Positions 50,081-60,474 of a stretch of 64,000 bases of DNA are shown one piece after another. Location: assembly GCA_902788505.1 (NCBI GenBank), contig CADAKH010000003.1, positions 1 through 64,000 on the forward strand. Reading direction: 5' to 3'. The stretch comes from Oscillospiraceae bacterium. GTDB lineage: Bacteria > Bacillota > Clostridia > Saccharofermentanales > Saccharofermentanaceae. The notes beneath the pieces are model-generated. The model ran no database searches. It had not been told where the DNA came from and saw only the letters and a list, made by a program, of their open reading frames with translations. Within the stretch, counting starts at the first letter, position 1. The number at the start of each line of letters is the position of its first letter. The position numbers were made by a program, and so were the translations under genes.

Positions 50081-52516
50081 TTGTCAGAAGATCTATTTAG
50101 TAATTCAGATGAGTTTTTCAGGGATCTGGAGAATATTTACGGCCAGAACACTGATACTTTTGCTGATCAGGATGCGGATAAGATGCTCGAAGGACTCAAT
50201 AAGGAGCAGCGGGCTGCCGTAACACATCTTGACGGTCCGCTTCTCATTCTTGCCGGTGCAGGATCTGGTAAGACAAGGGTCATCACTTTCCGTATCGCAT
50301 ATATGATGCAGAAGCATAATGTTGCGCCTTCTTCCATCCTGGCGATCACATTTACCAACAAGGCTGCCAACGAGATGCGCCAGAGAATCGAAGGACTGGT
50401 CGGTGACCGTTCAAAATATATCTGGTGCGGTACATTCCACAGCATTTTTGCAAGAATACTGAGACGTCATGCGGAACTTCTGGGATATACGAAGAATTTC
50501 TCGATAATCGACACTGATGATCAGTTGAAGCTCGTTAAAGATTCCATGAAGGAACTTGACATAGCTGACAGCCAGTTCAAACCGAAGTCGGTTCAGAATG
50601 AGATCTCCAATGCCAAGAACAAGTTTATCGGTGTTGATGAGTATACACTTCTGGCAGGCAAGGAATATTTCCTTGGCGTTGTAGCAAGGATCTACAAGAG
50701 ATATCAGGAGAAGCTCCTTGCCAATAATGCTATGGATTTTGATGATATTCTCGTCAATATGGTAAAGCTCCTGGAGAATAACCCCGATATAAGGGAACTT
50801 TACAGGAATAAGTTCAGGTATATTATGGTCGATGAGTATCAGGACACGAATATGCCCCAGTACCGTGCGGTTATGCAGCTTGCATCAGGTAACGGCAATA
50901 TATGTGTCGTAGGCGATGATGACCAGTCTATCTATTCTTTCAGAGGCGCGGATGTAAGGCTTATCCTTAAGTTTGAGAGTGATTTCCCGGGCGCTAAGGT
51001 TATCAAGCTTGAAGAGAACTACCGTTCGACCAAGACTATCCTTGAAGCTGCCAACTGTGTTATAGCCAACAACACCAAGCGTAAGAGCAAGCATCTGAGG
51101 ACAGAAGGTGATCAGGGCGAGAAGATCATCGTCATGAACGCCGATACGAGCAACGGTGAAGCTGACTTTGTCGGAAGAACCATCAAGATGATGGCTGACA
51201 AAGGAAAGTTCAAGTATTCCGACTGTGCAGTTCTCTACAGAATGAACGCATTATCCCGTAACATAGAGACTACGCTCCACAATCTCGGTATTCCTTTCAG
51301 GGTCTATGGAGGAATGAGATTCTACGACAGAAAAGAGATCAAGGATATTCTTGCTTATTTAAAGCTCATCAACGATCCGAAGGATAACATTGCTTTTGAG
51401 AGGATCATCAATGTGCCCAGAAGAGGAATTGGTGATACTACCATCGAGAAGATCAGGCAGTATGCACTCGCAGACAATATAAGCATGTTTGAATGTGCTA
51501 TGCATGCGGTCGATTACCCGGAACTGGTAAGGTCTGCGTCAAAGATAGGAGCTTTTACGGATCTCATTAATCAGATGAGAGATAAGCTCATGGAAAACGA
51601 GATGGATTTTGCCCAGTTTGTCGACTATGTTGAGAATGAATCGGGAATCATCGAAGAGATTACCGAGCAACGCGAGAAAAAGGGTGAGATCATCGACAGG
51701 GTCGAGAACCTAAAAGAGCTTTTGTCTGAAGCCAAGGAATACGATAAGGCTCACAGGGCGGAACCTGTCGATATGGATACTCTTGAGATAGACGACGGTG
51801 ACGGCATGCCCGTTGAAGTTGACGACGACTTCTTCTTTGATACCGCTACAGCGGACACAACTGAAGGAATACTCGGTTTATACCTTGAGAATGCCTCCCT
51901 TTTTACAGAGGGCGATGAATTTAATGACAGTGATGATTATGTAAAGCTGATGTCGATCCACAGTGCCAAGGGACTTGAATTCGGAGCGGTATTTATTATC
52001 GGTCTCGAAGAAGGTGTATTCCCGAGCTACAGATCTGTTCAGAGTATAGAGGATACTGAAGAGGAACGAAGGCTCATGTATGTTGCGATCACCAGAGCCA
52101 AGAAGAATCTGTTTATTGTACTGTCAAGACAGCGAATGCTCTTCGGTCAGACCAACTGCAACCAGCCTTCCAGATTTATCAAAGAGATCAACCCTGAATT
52201 GCTTTATCTTATGGGTTCCAAGAGAGAAGCACCGAAGGATGCTCCTGAAGGGGAGACAAACAGGGAAAAATCACGAAAGTCCATTGCTTCGGCTATCAAA
52301 TCCCAGTTCTCCGGTGATAAGAGCAAGCCGGCATCACATGAAGGCCGGCTTGGAGCGGATGAACTGACTGAAGGATTGAGAGTTATTCATCCGAGATTCG
52401 GAGAAGGTGTGATACTCAAAGTGGAACCTGTAGGCGGAGATGCTCTGATTACTGTCGATTTTGACGGAATGCGCAAAAATATGCTCGCCAATGCCGCAGG
52501 ACTGAAGAAAGCGTGA
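50081..52516 (+). CDS. pcrA: UvrD/PcrA-type superfamily 1 DNA helicase
   Basis: An 811-residue 3'-5' helicase for repair and replication-conflict resolution. Motifs: Q motif and LNKEQRAAV, Walker A AGAGSGKT, DEYQDTN (motif II), DDDQSIYSFRGAD (motif III), ENYRS (IV), MSIHSAKGLEF (V) and YVAITRAKKNLFI (VI). A Tudor-like tail (about 755-805; VIHPRFGEGVILKVEP) is typical of PcrA. An acidic insert (about 562-605; DDGDGMPVEVDDDFFFDTAT) lies in domain 2B. TTG 50081 is preceded by CGGGGAGAG at 7 nt; an upstream TTG at 50057 lacks a site. Confidence 0.95.
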   Translation: MSEDLFSNSDEFFRDLENIYGQNTDTFADQDADKMLEGLNKEQRAAVTHLDGPLLILAGAGSGKTRVITFRIAYMMQKHNVAPSSILAITFTNKAANEMRQRIEGLVGDRSKYIWCGTFHSIFARILRRHAELLGYTKNFSIIDTDDQLKLVKDSMKELDIADSQFKPKSVQNEISNAKNKFIGVDEYTLLAGKEYFLGVVARIYKRYQEKLLANNAMDFDDILVNMVKLLENNPDIRELYRNKFRYIMVDEYQDTNMPQYRAVMQLASGNGNICVVGDDDQSIYSFRGADVRLILKFESDFPGAKVIKLEENYRSTKTILEAANCVIANNTKRKSKHLRTEGDQGEKIIVMNADTSNGEADFVGRTIKMMADKGKFKYSDCAVLYRMNALSRNIETTLHNLGIPFRVYGGMRFYDRKEIKDILAYLKLINDPKDNIAFERIINVPRRGIGDTTIEKIRQYALADNISMFECAMHAVDYPELVRSASKIGAFTDLINQMRDKLMENEMDFAQFVDYVENESGIIEEITEQREKKGEIIDRVENLKELLSEAKEYDKAHRAEPVDMDTLEIDDGDGMPVEVDDDFFFDTATADTTEGILGLYLENASLFTEGDEFNDSDDYVKLMSIHSAKGLEFGAVFIIGLEEGVFPSYRSVQSIEDTEEERRLMYVAITRAKKNLFIVLSRQRMLFGQTNCNQPSRFIKEINPELLYLMGSKREAPKDAPEGETNREKSRKSIASAIKSQFSGDKSKPASHEGRLGADELTEGLRVIHPRFGEGVILKVEPVGGDALITVDFDGMRKNMLANAAGLKKA

Positions 52517-52601
52517 GCGGCACGGCATCAGGGTTTACCGAGAAGAGAATGGGGTATTTGTAGTATAATAACCTAATGCTTTTAGAAGGAGACTATAACT
52601 G

Positions 52602-53831
52602 ATGTCAGACAATCTCAGTTTCCAGGATCTTTATGCCGACAGCATTGCCAGTATCGGAAAATCCGACAAGGTTTCTGAAGCTACAAGGACAAAGATCAAG
52701 ATGCTTCAGGATCAGAAAGACAAGATCCTGAGCGTAAATGCCACAAAATGTTCCGAATCACGGGGCAGGATAGAACCCGAGAACGACGGGGACATCAGGA
52801 ACTGTTTTGAGCGTGACATGGGAAGGATCATATATTCCCAGGCATTCCGCCGCCTTAAGCATAAGACACAGGTCTTCTTTAATCCCGCAAATGACCATAT
52901 CTGTTCAAGACTTGAACATGTTATCTATGTTGACTATATCGCTTCAACAATAGGAAATGCGTTAAATCTCAATGTCGATCTGATAAAGGCGATCGCTCTG
53001 GGACACGATGTCGGACACACACCCTTCGGTCACAGCGGTGAGAGGATCCTCAACAAAAAACTTAAAGAGATCGACGATAATCTTTATTTCGAACATGAAT
53101 CGAACGGTATCCGTGTACTAAGCATCCTTGAGAAGAGAAATGCCAACAGCGGTCTTAATCTTACATTCGAAGTAAGAGACGGAATCATCTCGCATTGCGG
53201 TGAGTATTATTCCGAGCGCAAACTTGAGCCATGCAGAGATAAGACAGAAGAGGACCTGTCCTATCTGATCCCGAAGAAAGACCGCAAGGGACCTGCCACC
53301 TTGGAGGGCTGTGTTGTCAGGTTTGCTGACAAGATCGCTTATGTGGGAAGAGATATCGAAGATGCTCTCAGAACAGGCGTTATCGCAAGCGAGTTTGATG
53401 TTCCTGTCGTAGCTGACGGAATGGGAAGCTCCAATTCAGAGATCATCAATTTTCTTGTTCAGGATATTATCGAGAACAGTATGGACAAGGGATGCATCAT
53501 GATGAGTGATCATGCCGGCGAGGCATTGGAACATACATTAAATGAGAATGTTGCCAAGATCTATACCGCAGGCAAAGTCAAGATCTACGAGAAGTACTGC
53601 GACGTTATGATCGAAGGTCTTTTCGATGCTTTCTATGAGGCAGTTCAGAATATAGATAAGGCAGCTGAATCCAAATCGGCATCTATCAGAAAGTTTGCTG
53701 AGTTTGTATGTAATCATCCGGAATACAAAGCAGGTATCAACACACCGCTCCCGATATATGTATCCGACTATATTGCAGGAATGACAGATTCTTTTGCGGT
53801 AAGCTGCTTCAACGAGATGTATAAGAGTTAA
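52602..53831 (+). CDS. dgt: Deoxyguanosinetriphosphate triphosphohydrolase-like protein
   Basis: A 409-residue HD-domain dNTPase. Signatures: RRLKHKTQVFFNP, CSRLEHVIYVDYIAST (first His), IALGHDVGHTPFGHSGE (HD pair and following His) and ADKIAYVGRDIEDAL (last Asp). Hydrolyses dGTP or other dNTPs to nucleoside and triphosphate. GAAGGAG precedes the ATG. A TATAAT at 52564-52569 is the likely -10, without a clear -35. The stop overlaps the ATG of the next gene. Confidence 0.93.
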   Translation: MSDNLSFQDLYADSIASIGKSDKVSEATRTKIKMLQDQKDKILSVNATKCSESRGRIEPENDGDIRNCFERDMGRIIYSQAFRRLKHKTQVFFNPANDHICSRLEHVIYVDYIASTIGNALNLNVDLIKAIALGHDVGHTPFGHSGERILNKKLKEIDDNLYFEHESNGIRVLSILEKRNANSGLNLTFEVRDGIISHCGEYYSERKLEPCRDKTEEDLSYLIPKKDRKGPATLEGCVVRFADKIAYVGRDIEDALRTGVIASEFDVPVVADGMGSSNSEIINFLVQDIIENSMDKGCIMMSDHAGEALEHTLNENVAKIYTAGKVKIYEKYCDVMIEGLFDAFYEAVQNIDKAAESKSASIRKFAEFVCNHPEYKAGINTPLPIYVSDYIAGMTDSFAVSCFNEMYKS

Positions 53832-54484
53832 TGGGGAAACAGGATATGGAACAGATGGAAGAATACGGTTTTTTTGCTATGCTTGACCGCATGCAGTACA
53901 TCGAAAGATGGGCACTGATGCGCAACAGCAGAACGGAAAATATTAAGGAGCACAGTTTTGATGTAGCTGTTATTGCTCATTGTCTTACTATCCTTCACAA
54001 CAAGTTCGGAAAAGATGACAATGACTTTATCGCTCTTGATCCTTATAAGGTTCAGGCGTATGCGTTATATCACGACTGCACGGAGATCCTGACAGGTGAT
54101 CTGCCGACTCCTATCAAATACCGCAACAAAGAGATCACCAAGGCTTATAAGGAAGTTGAATCCGAAGCTGCCGCAAGTCTTGTTGAACTACTTCCTGAAG
54201 ATAAGGAAATGAGAGAAGTTTATCTTGAGCTCCTGTCGCCCTCGCTTTCGAGTGATGAAGAGAAGCTGACGCATAAGATAGTTAAAGCTGCAGATAAGAT
54301 TGCTGCTTATATTAAATGCCTGAGAGAAGAGAGCAGCGGAAATGCCGAATTTTCTGCTGCCAAAGAATCAACAGGCAGTATTATCAGAGAAATGAATATG
54401 CCTGAGGCTCAATACTTCATGGACCACTTTGTGCCTTCTTACGGTTACACTTTGGACAGAATAACCGGGAGGGATACCAAGTAA
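53831..54484 (+). CDS. YfbR-like HD-domain 5'-deoxynucleotidase
   Basis: A 217-residue HD hydrolase. YIERWALMRNSRTENIKEHSF and YALYHDCTEILTGDLPTPIKY match the YfbR family, which removes phosphate from dNMPs. The catalytic His/Asp are in EHSFDVA, YHDCTE and the later KAADKIAAY. Start ATG 53831 shares a base with the dgt stop (TAATG). Together with dgt it can lower dNTP pools in two steps. Confidence 0.88.
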   Translation: MGKQDMEQMEEYGFFAMLDRMQYIERWALMRNSRTENIKEHSFDVAVIAHCLTILHNKFGKDDNDFIALDPYKVQAYALYHDCTEILTGDLPTPIKYRNKEITKAYKEVESEAAASLVELLPEDKEMREVYLELLSPSLSSDEEKLTHKIVKAADKIAAYIKCLREESSGNAEFSAAKESTGSIIREMNMPEAQYFMDHFVPSYGYTLDRITGRDTK

Positions 54485-57013
54485 ATGTTTGTAAGACGAC
54501 CTGAGTATTTTGTCGTTGCCGCATTAGGCGGAGTACTGGCAGTTGCATCAACTGTCTTTACGGCAATCAGTCTTGATACAGGTATTACAGAACCTGGCAA
54601 AAACACTTTGAATACAGCAGAAGATATAGTTGTCCGCGCGGGCAGTCTGACTTCGAGTTCCGATGAAGAGATAAAACTTGCCAAGGCACGTGTAGAGGAC
54701 GGTGTATTGTCCTGCGGCGATTATGTGATATCTGTAATGACATCCCCCGAATATCTTCTTACCGGCGTATCAGATGAGAAGTTTGCTTCCGATCTATGCA
54801 TTGTTATCTATGGCGAGACAAGGCAGGATGAAGTAAAAGAGATAATGGATGATCTCAAAGATCACACAAGGACTTCTGCAATAAACAGAGCAATATCCTA
54901 CAAATCAGGTAATCTCGGAGCTTCATTGTCACCTGCGGAAAAAGGCTCTGTTATATCCAATGTCAGCCTTGAATCCACTATTGATTCTCCTGATCAGTAC
55001 ACGGTAGGGATCAGAGAAGCGGCAGGTTCTTATACTGTTACCGGCGATGAAGTCAGAACCGACTTCTTTGTTGACGGTTCACTTTACTATGGTTACCTGA
55101 AATATTCAGATAACAATGACAATTCGGATTACCGTGAATTTGTGTTGTCATGGGATACTGCAGATTGTGTTCCCGGACGGCATGAGGTATATGCATTGCT
55201 AAGAAGTTCTGACGGAAGAGGTACAGTGATTTCAGGAGGAGAGATCACGATCCCTGATAAAGTTTCCATCTCACCTAATTCTGTTGCCGAAGGCTTGATA
55301 CCCAGCGGTAATTCAACTGCCTGGTACATGATCGATTGCGGTGATGAAGACTGCTATATCGATTTTGCGGGATTATCGGATGACATAAGAGTATCGCTTT
55401 ACGATCTTAAGGGTAACCTGATCGGATCCAATGAGAATCCGGGCATTCCGTATGCGATGCTCAGAGGTAAAAAGCAGGATACTGCTGCCGTGGCAGAAGA
55501 GACCGGTATAACAGGTGTTTCTAACTGTTTCTATATCTGTGTCAGCAGAACCGGTTCAGGCAACGATATCGAGAAGGATATTGACTTTACGATGATCCAG
55601 TCCAGAGAATGTGCTTATTTTGACGGCAGTTATATGGCTGTCACGGGTGATGACGGCAACGGCAAAGTAAGGCTCACCGACAGGGATATGACTACCTATG
55701 AGGTTGAGAGGAAGAAGGCAGGGATCATCCCGATCAACGGTGCGCTTTCCGGATGCTATATTAACGACACTACACCTGATCAGTTCCTGGATATATATCC
55801 TGATTTCGATTTCCTTACCAGAGATTATGCATACTACATGAACGGCTCAAAGAGTATTGCTATCAGATGTACCGCTCTTGAAGGGTATTCTGCAAATGTT
55901 ACTATCAAAGCTCAGTCTAACGGTAATGAGACAGTTCTCGATCAGGGGCAGCTGTTCGATGTTCCGGACGGAGAAACTGTTATTACATGTACTGTTACGG
56001 GTTTTGACGGCACCGCAGACAGTTATTCGTTCTATCTTTTAAACGGCAATGACGAAGGCAGTTTCAGCGAAGGAACACTTTCCAGATTCCCTGAAAGTTA
56101 CTACAGCGGACTCTGGCTTTTGCATAATCTCAAGCCTAATTATGTATTTACACCTTACTATACAAATCTTTCATTTGACACTGCGCTTGTTGCAGAAGAT
56201 AGCAAAGCGAGAAGTCTTATCCAGAATTCTTCATATCCTTCTTATGTTAAGCCTAACAGCGAAGTATATGACAAGCCTGACTGGATGATGGCAAGGACTG
56301 AAGTTGTAAGTTATTTCATGGATCCCAGAAACTTCTTTACACCTGAAAAGATCTTCGCGTTTGAACTTTTGGGTTTCGATCCGAATGTACACACGATAGA
56401 TGGTGTAAGAGAGATCATCAGAGGATCCTTTATGGACGGCTCTCCGGATTATGATTACGCACAGATTATTTACGAGGCAGGAGAGAATGCCGGTGTTTCA
56501 CCATATTTCCTTGCCAGCAGGATCATTCAGGAGATGGGTTATTCGGGTGAATCGGCTTTATCAAGAGGCGATCTTACAGGCTATGAAGGCTATTACAATT
56601 ACTACAACATCGGTGCATATGCCACGACTGAACCCGGCGGTGCAGTTATTAACGGCGCTAAATATGCGCAGTGGGGTAAAGACTGGGAAGGCCAGGAAAT
56701 AACAGATACTGAGGCTGCTTATCTGCTCCCGTGGACATCTGTTGAAAGAGCTATCAAGGGCGGTGCGATCTGGATTGCAACAGGTTACATAGACAAAGGT
56801 CAGAATACTCTTTACTTCCAGAAGTTTGATGTTCTTGATGACGGAACTGACAGATACAATCACCAGTATGCACAGAATATAATGATGGCATATTCAGAGG
56901 GAATGAGATATTACAGAAGTTATGATTCAATAGGCATGACAGATGCCGGTTTTGAGTTCATAATTCCTGTATATAACAATATGCCGGATTCGTACGGGAG
57001 CCTGCCGGAATGA
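54485..57013 (+). CDS. Exported endo-beta-N-acetylglucosaminidase-like peptidoglycan hydrolase
   Basis: An 842-residue protein with an N-terminal signal or anchor (about 8-30), about 550 residues of beta-rich exported sequence of several unnamed domains, and a C-terminal glucosaminidase domain (about 650-840). The catalytic region has VSPYFLASRIIQEMGYSG with the expected glutamate, YYNYYNIGAYAT and WTSVERAIKGGAIWIATGYI, like LytD/LytG-type enzymes. Cleaves cell-wall glycan during growth or separation. GGGAGGG precedes the ATG. The stop overlaps the start of the next gene, so it is coupled with the cohesin-like protein. Confidence 0.85.
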   Translation: MFVRRPEYFVVAALGGVLAVASTVFTAISLDTGITEPGKNTLNTAEDIVVRAGSLTSSSDEEIKLAKARVEDGVLSCGDYVISVMTSPEYLLTGVSDEKFASDLCIVIYGETRQDEVKEIMDDLKDHTRTSAINRAISYKSGNLGASLSPAEKGSVISNVSLESTIDSPDQYTVGIREAAGSYTVTGDEVRTDFFVDGSLYYGYLKYSDNNDNSDYREFVLSWDTADCVPGRHEVYALLRSSDGRGTVISGGEITIPDKVSISPNSVAEGLIPSGNSTAWYMIDCGDEDCYIDFAGLSDDIRVSLYDLKGNLIGSNENPGIPYAMLRGKKQDTAAVAEETGITGVSNCFYICVSRTGSGNDIEKDIDFTMIQSRECAYFDGSYMAVTGDDGNGKVRLTDRDMTTYEVERKKAGIIPINGALSGCYINDTTPDQFLDIYPDFDFLTRDYAYYMNGSKSIAIRCTALEGYSANVTIKAQSNGNETVLDQGQLFDVPDGETVITCTVTGFDGTADSYSFYLLNGNDEGSFSEGTLSRFPESYYSGLWLLHNLKPNYVFTPYYTNLSFDTALVAEDSKARSLIQNSSYPSYVKPNSEVYDKPDWMMARTEVVSYFMDPRNFFTPEKIFAFELLGFDPNVHTIDGVREIIRGSFMDGSPDYDYAQIIYEAGENAGVSPYFLASRIIQEMGYSGESALSRGDLTGYEGYYNYYNIGAYATTEPGGAVINGAKYAQWGKDWEGQEITDTEAAYLLPWTSVERAIKGGAIWIATGYIDKGQNTLYFQKFDVLDDGTDRYNHQYAQNIMMAYSEGMRYYRSYDSIGMTDAGFEFIIPVYNNMPDSYGSLPE

Positions 57014-58491
57014 GATTATTGGCTGACAGTAAACTGAAAGCATTTGCTGCAAAGATCACCGTGTCTTTGTTTGCTGCGGTTTTTGCTGCCGTTTCCTGTC
57101 TGCCTCTTCTTGATACCAAGACTTTGAAAGCCGATTCCGAAGTTGTGGTATCAGCTGTTGCCAAACGTACGGATATCGGCCCGGGTGACATTCTTATTGT
57201 TGATGTTGTCGCAAACAGAATGCCTAATATCACAGAATTCGGACCTGTTGAATTTAACTTTGATGCTGATAAAGCTGAGTATATTTCTTTTGAACAGGGA
57301 AGCGATCTTTCGAATTATGTTTTCACTGAGACACAGAATGTAGGATCCCTTTCTGTTACAGGTATGGATCAGCTTATGAACATTACAACTGATGATAACG
57401 GCAATGACATAGTAACTGCTTCGTTTTCGTCCGATTCCGAGGTTACACTCTTTTCCATCGTTTTAAGACTCTTTCCTGACTGTAACGGGGAAGTTGATTG
57501 CTGGATAGGTGATCCCGGCAGTTTTACTTCAGTCGATGACGAAGTAACCGTACAGGCCGGCAGCGGCGTTACGCTTCCGATCGTGAGAACGGGATTGTCC
57601 AGTGATGCTACGATTGCTTCGCTGAAGATCAGGGGAACAAACATTACACCTGAGTTTAATCCTAATATCACAGAATACAGTTGTTCCGTTGAACGTTCTG
57701 TTACGGAAGTTCAGGTAAGTGTTCTGGCAAGCAATCTCTGGGCAGCTGTTATCATTGACGGCAACCAGTATCTGAACATGGGTGACAATATCGTCAATGT
57801 GAATGTTACGGCTCAGGATGGAATCAGCCACATGCGCTATACGATACATGTAGTGCGTAAAGAGAGTAATGTTCCTGAAGATGCATCCCTGGTCGATCAG
57901 GCCGGAAATACATATACTTTCCTTGATGCGCCTGATGACATTGCAGTTCCGGCCGGCTTTACAGCCACAACGAAATACATTAACGGTTACACTGTTCCCG
58001 CATATGTAAGAGACGGTGTAACAAGTGTATTGCTTTATCTGTTTGACGGAACACAGTCTCCGGGATTCTATTTCTATAACAGTACGGAAAAGACTGTCCT
58101 CAGATATGACCCTGAGAATACGATCATTGAGACATCTGCAATACTCAGGGTAACTGATGTTCCTTCTGACATATCGATGCCTGACGAATTCAAACCGGCT
58201 GAATTTGATACAGGGTCCATGATACTCAGAGGTTTTGCAAATCCTGATGGTGATTTCATCATGTATTTGTCGGATGAGAACAACAACGGCGATTTCTATT
58301 ATTACGATACTGCGACCGGTTCTATCAGTGTGTACAGATTTGCAGATAAAAGAGCTGAGCTTTTGTATTCATATCTGTTTGACGTTTTTCTCGTAATTGC
58401 TATTATTGAGGCGGTTATTATTACAGTAACCGTATATATAGTAAAAAGAATGGTATCCGAAAGGACGAATCCGAGACCGAAACGGGTTTAA
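57010..58491 (+). CDS. Surface protein with cohesin-like and cadherin-like sandwich domains
   Basis: A 493-residue protein: signal peptide (about 1-38), a cohesin-like beta-sandwich (about 42-190; IGPGDILIVDVVANRM, VEFNFDADKAEYISFEQGS), a cadherin-like sandwich (about 200-285; IASLKIRGTNITPEFNPN, ITEYSCSVERSVTEVQV), a further exported segment and a C-terminal membrane helix (about 455-480) with a basic tail. The order suggests a cell-surface anchor that binds a partner or the wall. The ATG overlaps the stop of the glucosaminidase gene, and the next ATG overlaps this stop. Cohesin identity is by pattern only. Confidence 0.7.
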   Translation: MRLLADSKLKAFAAKITVSLFAAVFAAVSCLPLLDTKTLKADSEVVVSAVAKRTDIGPGDILIVDVVANRMPNITEFGPVEFNFDADKAEYISFEQGSDLSNYVFTETQNVGSLSVTGMDQLMNITTDDNGNDIVTASFSSDSEVTLFSIVLRLFPDCNGEVDCWIGDPGSFTSVDDEVTVQAGSGVTLPIVRTGLSSDATIASLKIRGTNITPEFNPNITEYSCSVERSVTEVQVSVLASNLWAAVIIDGNQYLNMGDNIVNVNVTAQDGISHMRYTIHVVRKESNVPEDASLVDQAGNTYTFLDAPDDIAVPAGFTATTKYINGYTVPAYVRDGVTSVLLYLFDGTQSPGFYFYNSTEKTVLRYDPENTIIETSAILRVTDVPSDISMPDEFKPAEFDTGSMILRGFANPDGDFIMYLSDENNNGDFYYYDTATGSISVYRFADKRAELLYSYLFDVFLVIAIIEAVIITVTVYIVKRMVSERTNPRPKRV

Positions 58492-59090
58492 TGGAAAACA
58501 TGGGAATTATTAAAACAATTGTATTTGGTGATAAGAGCCTTACTGAAAAACAGGAAAAAAACAGAAAACTGTTTATGTATCTTGTAAGCGGCGGGCTTAC
58601 GACTGCCGTAAATTGGGGCTGCTTTGTTCTTTTTGATTTGATAGTAAAGGCTGATATGACAGTTACGCTTTTTGGCTTTTCTTTTTCTTTGAAGACTGCC
58701 ATAAACCAGACTGTCTGCTGGGTTCTTGCTGTTCTTGTTGCATATTTCCTTAACAGAATTACAGTGTTCAGATCAAAGGGAAAAGTGTTCAGGGAACTTG
58801 TTGCTTTTTTCGGCGCAAGAATAGTATCTTTTCTTGTCCTTGAGCTCGGTTTTATGTATCTGATGATCTGGATCTGCCAGAGTATAACAAAAGTGCCGGT
58901 CTCATCGGCAATGACATATTTCGGTTCATTTGCTTTTACTTATGAATATCTCCTCAAGCTTATTAATTCCGTATTTATTGTTATTACGAATTATCTGATG
59001 AGTAAAATGATGGTCTTTAAGAAAAAGGATCTGATCGATTATAAAGCGGAAGACAAGACTTCTTCCGGGAAAGCCGAAGCTGATGTCTGA
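58491..59090 (+). CDS. GtrA family membrane protein
   Basis: A 199-residue protein with four membrane helices between about 24 and 170. KLFMYLVSGGLTTAVNWGCF and AYFLNRITVFRSKGK are the GtrA signatures. Family members are thought to flip or present undecaprenyl-linked sugars for surface glycosylation. No partner glycosyltransferase is adjacent. The first 20 residues are polar and probably cytoplasmic. Start ATG 58491 overlaps the upstream stop; the stop overlaps the folC start by 8 nt. Confidence 0.85.
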   Translation: MENMGIIKTIVFGDKSLTEKQEKNRKLFMYLVSGGLTTAVNWGCFVLFDLIVKADMTVTLFGFSFSLKTAINQTVCWVLAVLVAYFLNRITVFRSKGKVFRELVAFFGARIVSFLVLELGFMYLMIWICQSITKVPVSSAMTYFGSFAFTYEYLLKLINSVFIVITNYLMSKMMVFKKKDLIDYKAEDKTSSGKAEADV

Positions 59091-60474
59091 CGGCAATATA
59101 CCCGATATACTTAAGGGAGCTTTAAAGTTCGGGATCAAGCCCGGCCTTGAACGTATCGGTGAGCTAATGCGGTTATTGGGAAATCCCCAGGATAAATTCC
59201 GTTCCATTCATATAGCAGGAACAAACGGCAAGGGGTCTGTTGCGACTTTTATATCAACCATAATGGCGGCAAATGACAAGAAGGTGGGAATCTTTACTTC
59301 ACCTTATCTGGAGCGCTTTACAGAGAGGATCAGGATACTTGACGGCAAAAAGGGTCTTAAGGATTATATTGCTGATGACTCGACCGGCGAGATATCTGAG
59401 GCGGACCTTGATAAGTACTCCGGCATGGTTAAAAAGGCCAGGGAGAAGATGGTATCAGAGGGCCTGTGTGATGAACCTACAGAGTTTGAACTCATAACAG
59501 CCATCTGCTTCCTTTATTTTGCCGATATGAAGATAGATGTCGCAGTTCTTGAAGTCGGGCTTGGCGGAAGACTTGATTCCACAAATATAATCAAAGATCC
59601 GCTTGTAACAGTGATTACGGCTATGGGTCTTGATCACACGGGTGTTCTCGGGAATACCATCTCTGAGATCACGGCCGAGAAGGCGGGCATCTTTAAGGAA
59701 GGCTCGCCTGCAGTATGTTTTGATCCGGATCTGATGATACTTCCTGAGAATATGAAGCCGGATGTAAGAAAAACACTTATTGCCAAAGCAAACGAAAAGA
59801 ATATTGATATTACTTTTGCAGGCAGCCGTGAAGCTTTTGACAGCGCAAGATTTACGGAAGACGGCAAGATGCAGTTTGCGTATGAAGGTATGATCTTTGA
59901 AACTGCGCTTAACGGCAAGCACCAGATCGGTAACGCCATTACGGCTATCGAAGCTTCAAGAAAATGTGGCGTATCAGATGAAGTTATCAGGGAAGGAATA
60001 TCACTCGCCAGGTGGAAAAGCAGGGCGGAAATACTGAGTCTTGACCCGGTGGTTATCCTGGACGGCGGACATAATCCACAGGGTGCCATGAGTCTCGGAA
60101 ACACCATGAACGAGATGCTCGGAGGAAAAATTAAGGACAAACCTGTAAGACTTCTTATGGGTGTTATGGCCGATAAAGACGTCTCGGGTATCCTTGAAGC
60201 GTATAAAACATGCGGTATCAATATAGTTGATGCGGTTACGGTAACTCCGGATAATCCGAGGAGCGAACCTGCCGATGTTCTCGCACAGAAAATTAAATAT
60301 GTGTATAATATCAGCGACGATTTGACGGCCTGCCAAAATGCCTTGGAAGGCACGAAGCTGGCGTATGAGAAAACCGTCAAAGACGGATATGTACTTCTTG
60401 CGACAGGATCGCTTTATCTTACGGGTCAGATAAGAGCCACGCTGAAAGGATTGATTGAATGCACGACTATTTAA
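59083..60474 (+). CDS. folC: Folylpolyglutamate/dihydrofolate synthase
   Basis: A 463-residue Mur-ligase-fold enzyme adding glutamate to folates. Motifs: IHIAGTNGKGSVATF (P-loop), FTSPYLERFTERIRI, VAVLEVGLGGRLDSTN, GLDHTGVLG and LDGGHNPQGAMSLGNT. Length is usual. The start overlaps the GtrA gene by 8 nt. It is a housekeeping gene inside an otherwise envelope-related operon. Confidence 0.95.
   Translation: MSDGNIPDILKGALKFGIKPGLERIGELMRLLGNPQDKFRSIHIAGTNGKGSVATFISTIMAANDKKVGIFTSPYLERFTERIRILDGKKGLKDYIADDSTGEISEADLDKYSGMVKKAREKMVSEGLCDEPTEFELITAICFLYFADMKIDVAVLEVGLGGRLDSTNIIKDPLVTVITAMGLDHTGVLGNTISEITAEKAGIFKEGSPAVCFDPDLMILPENMKPDVRKTLIAKANEKNIDITFAGSREAFDSARFTEDGKMQFAYEGMIFETALNGKHQIGNAITAIEASRKCGVSDEVIREGISLARWKSRAEILSLDPVVILDGGHNPQGAMSLGNTMNEMLGGKIKDKPVRLLMGVMADKDVSGILEAYKTCGINIVDAVTVTPDNPRSEPADVLAQKIKYVYNISDDLTACQNALEGTKLAYEKTVKDGYVLLATGSLYLTGQIRATLKGLIECTTI

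Noticed and set aside
59634..60380. 248-codon open frame on the minus strand across folC
   Set aside because: It lies wholly inside a well-supported folC gene; the hydrophobic translation is a by-product of folC codon use.
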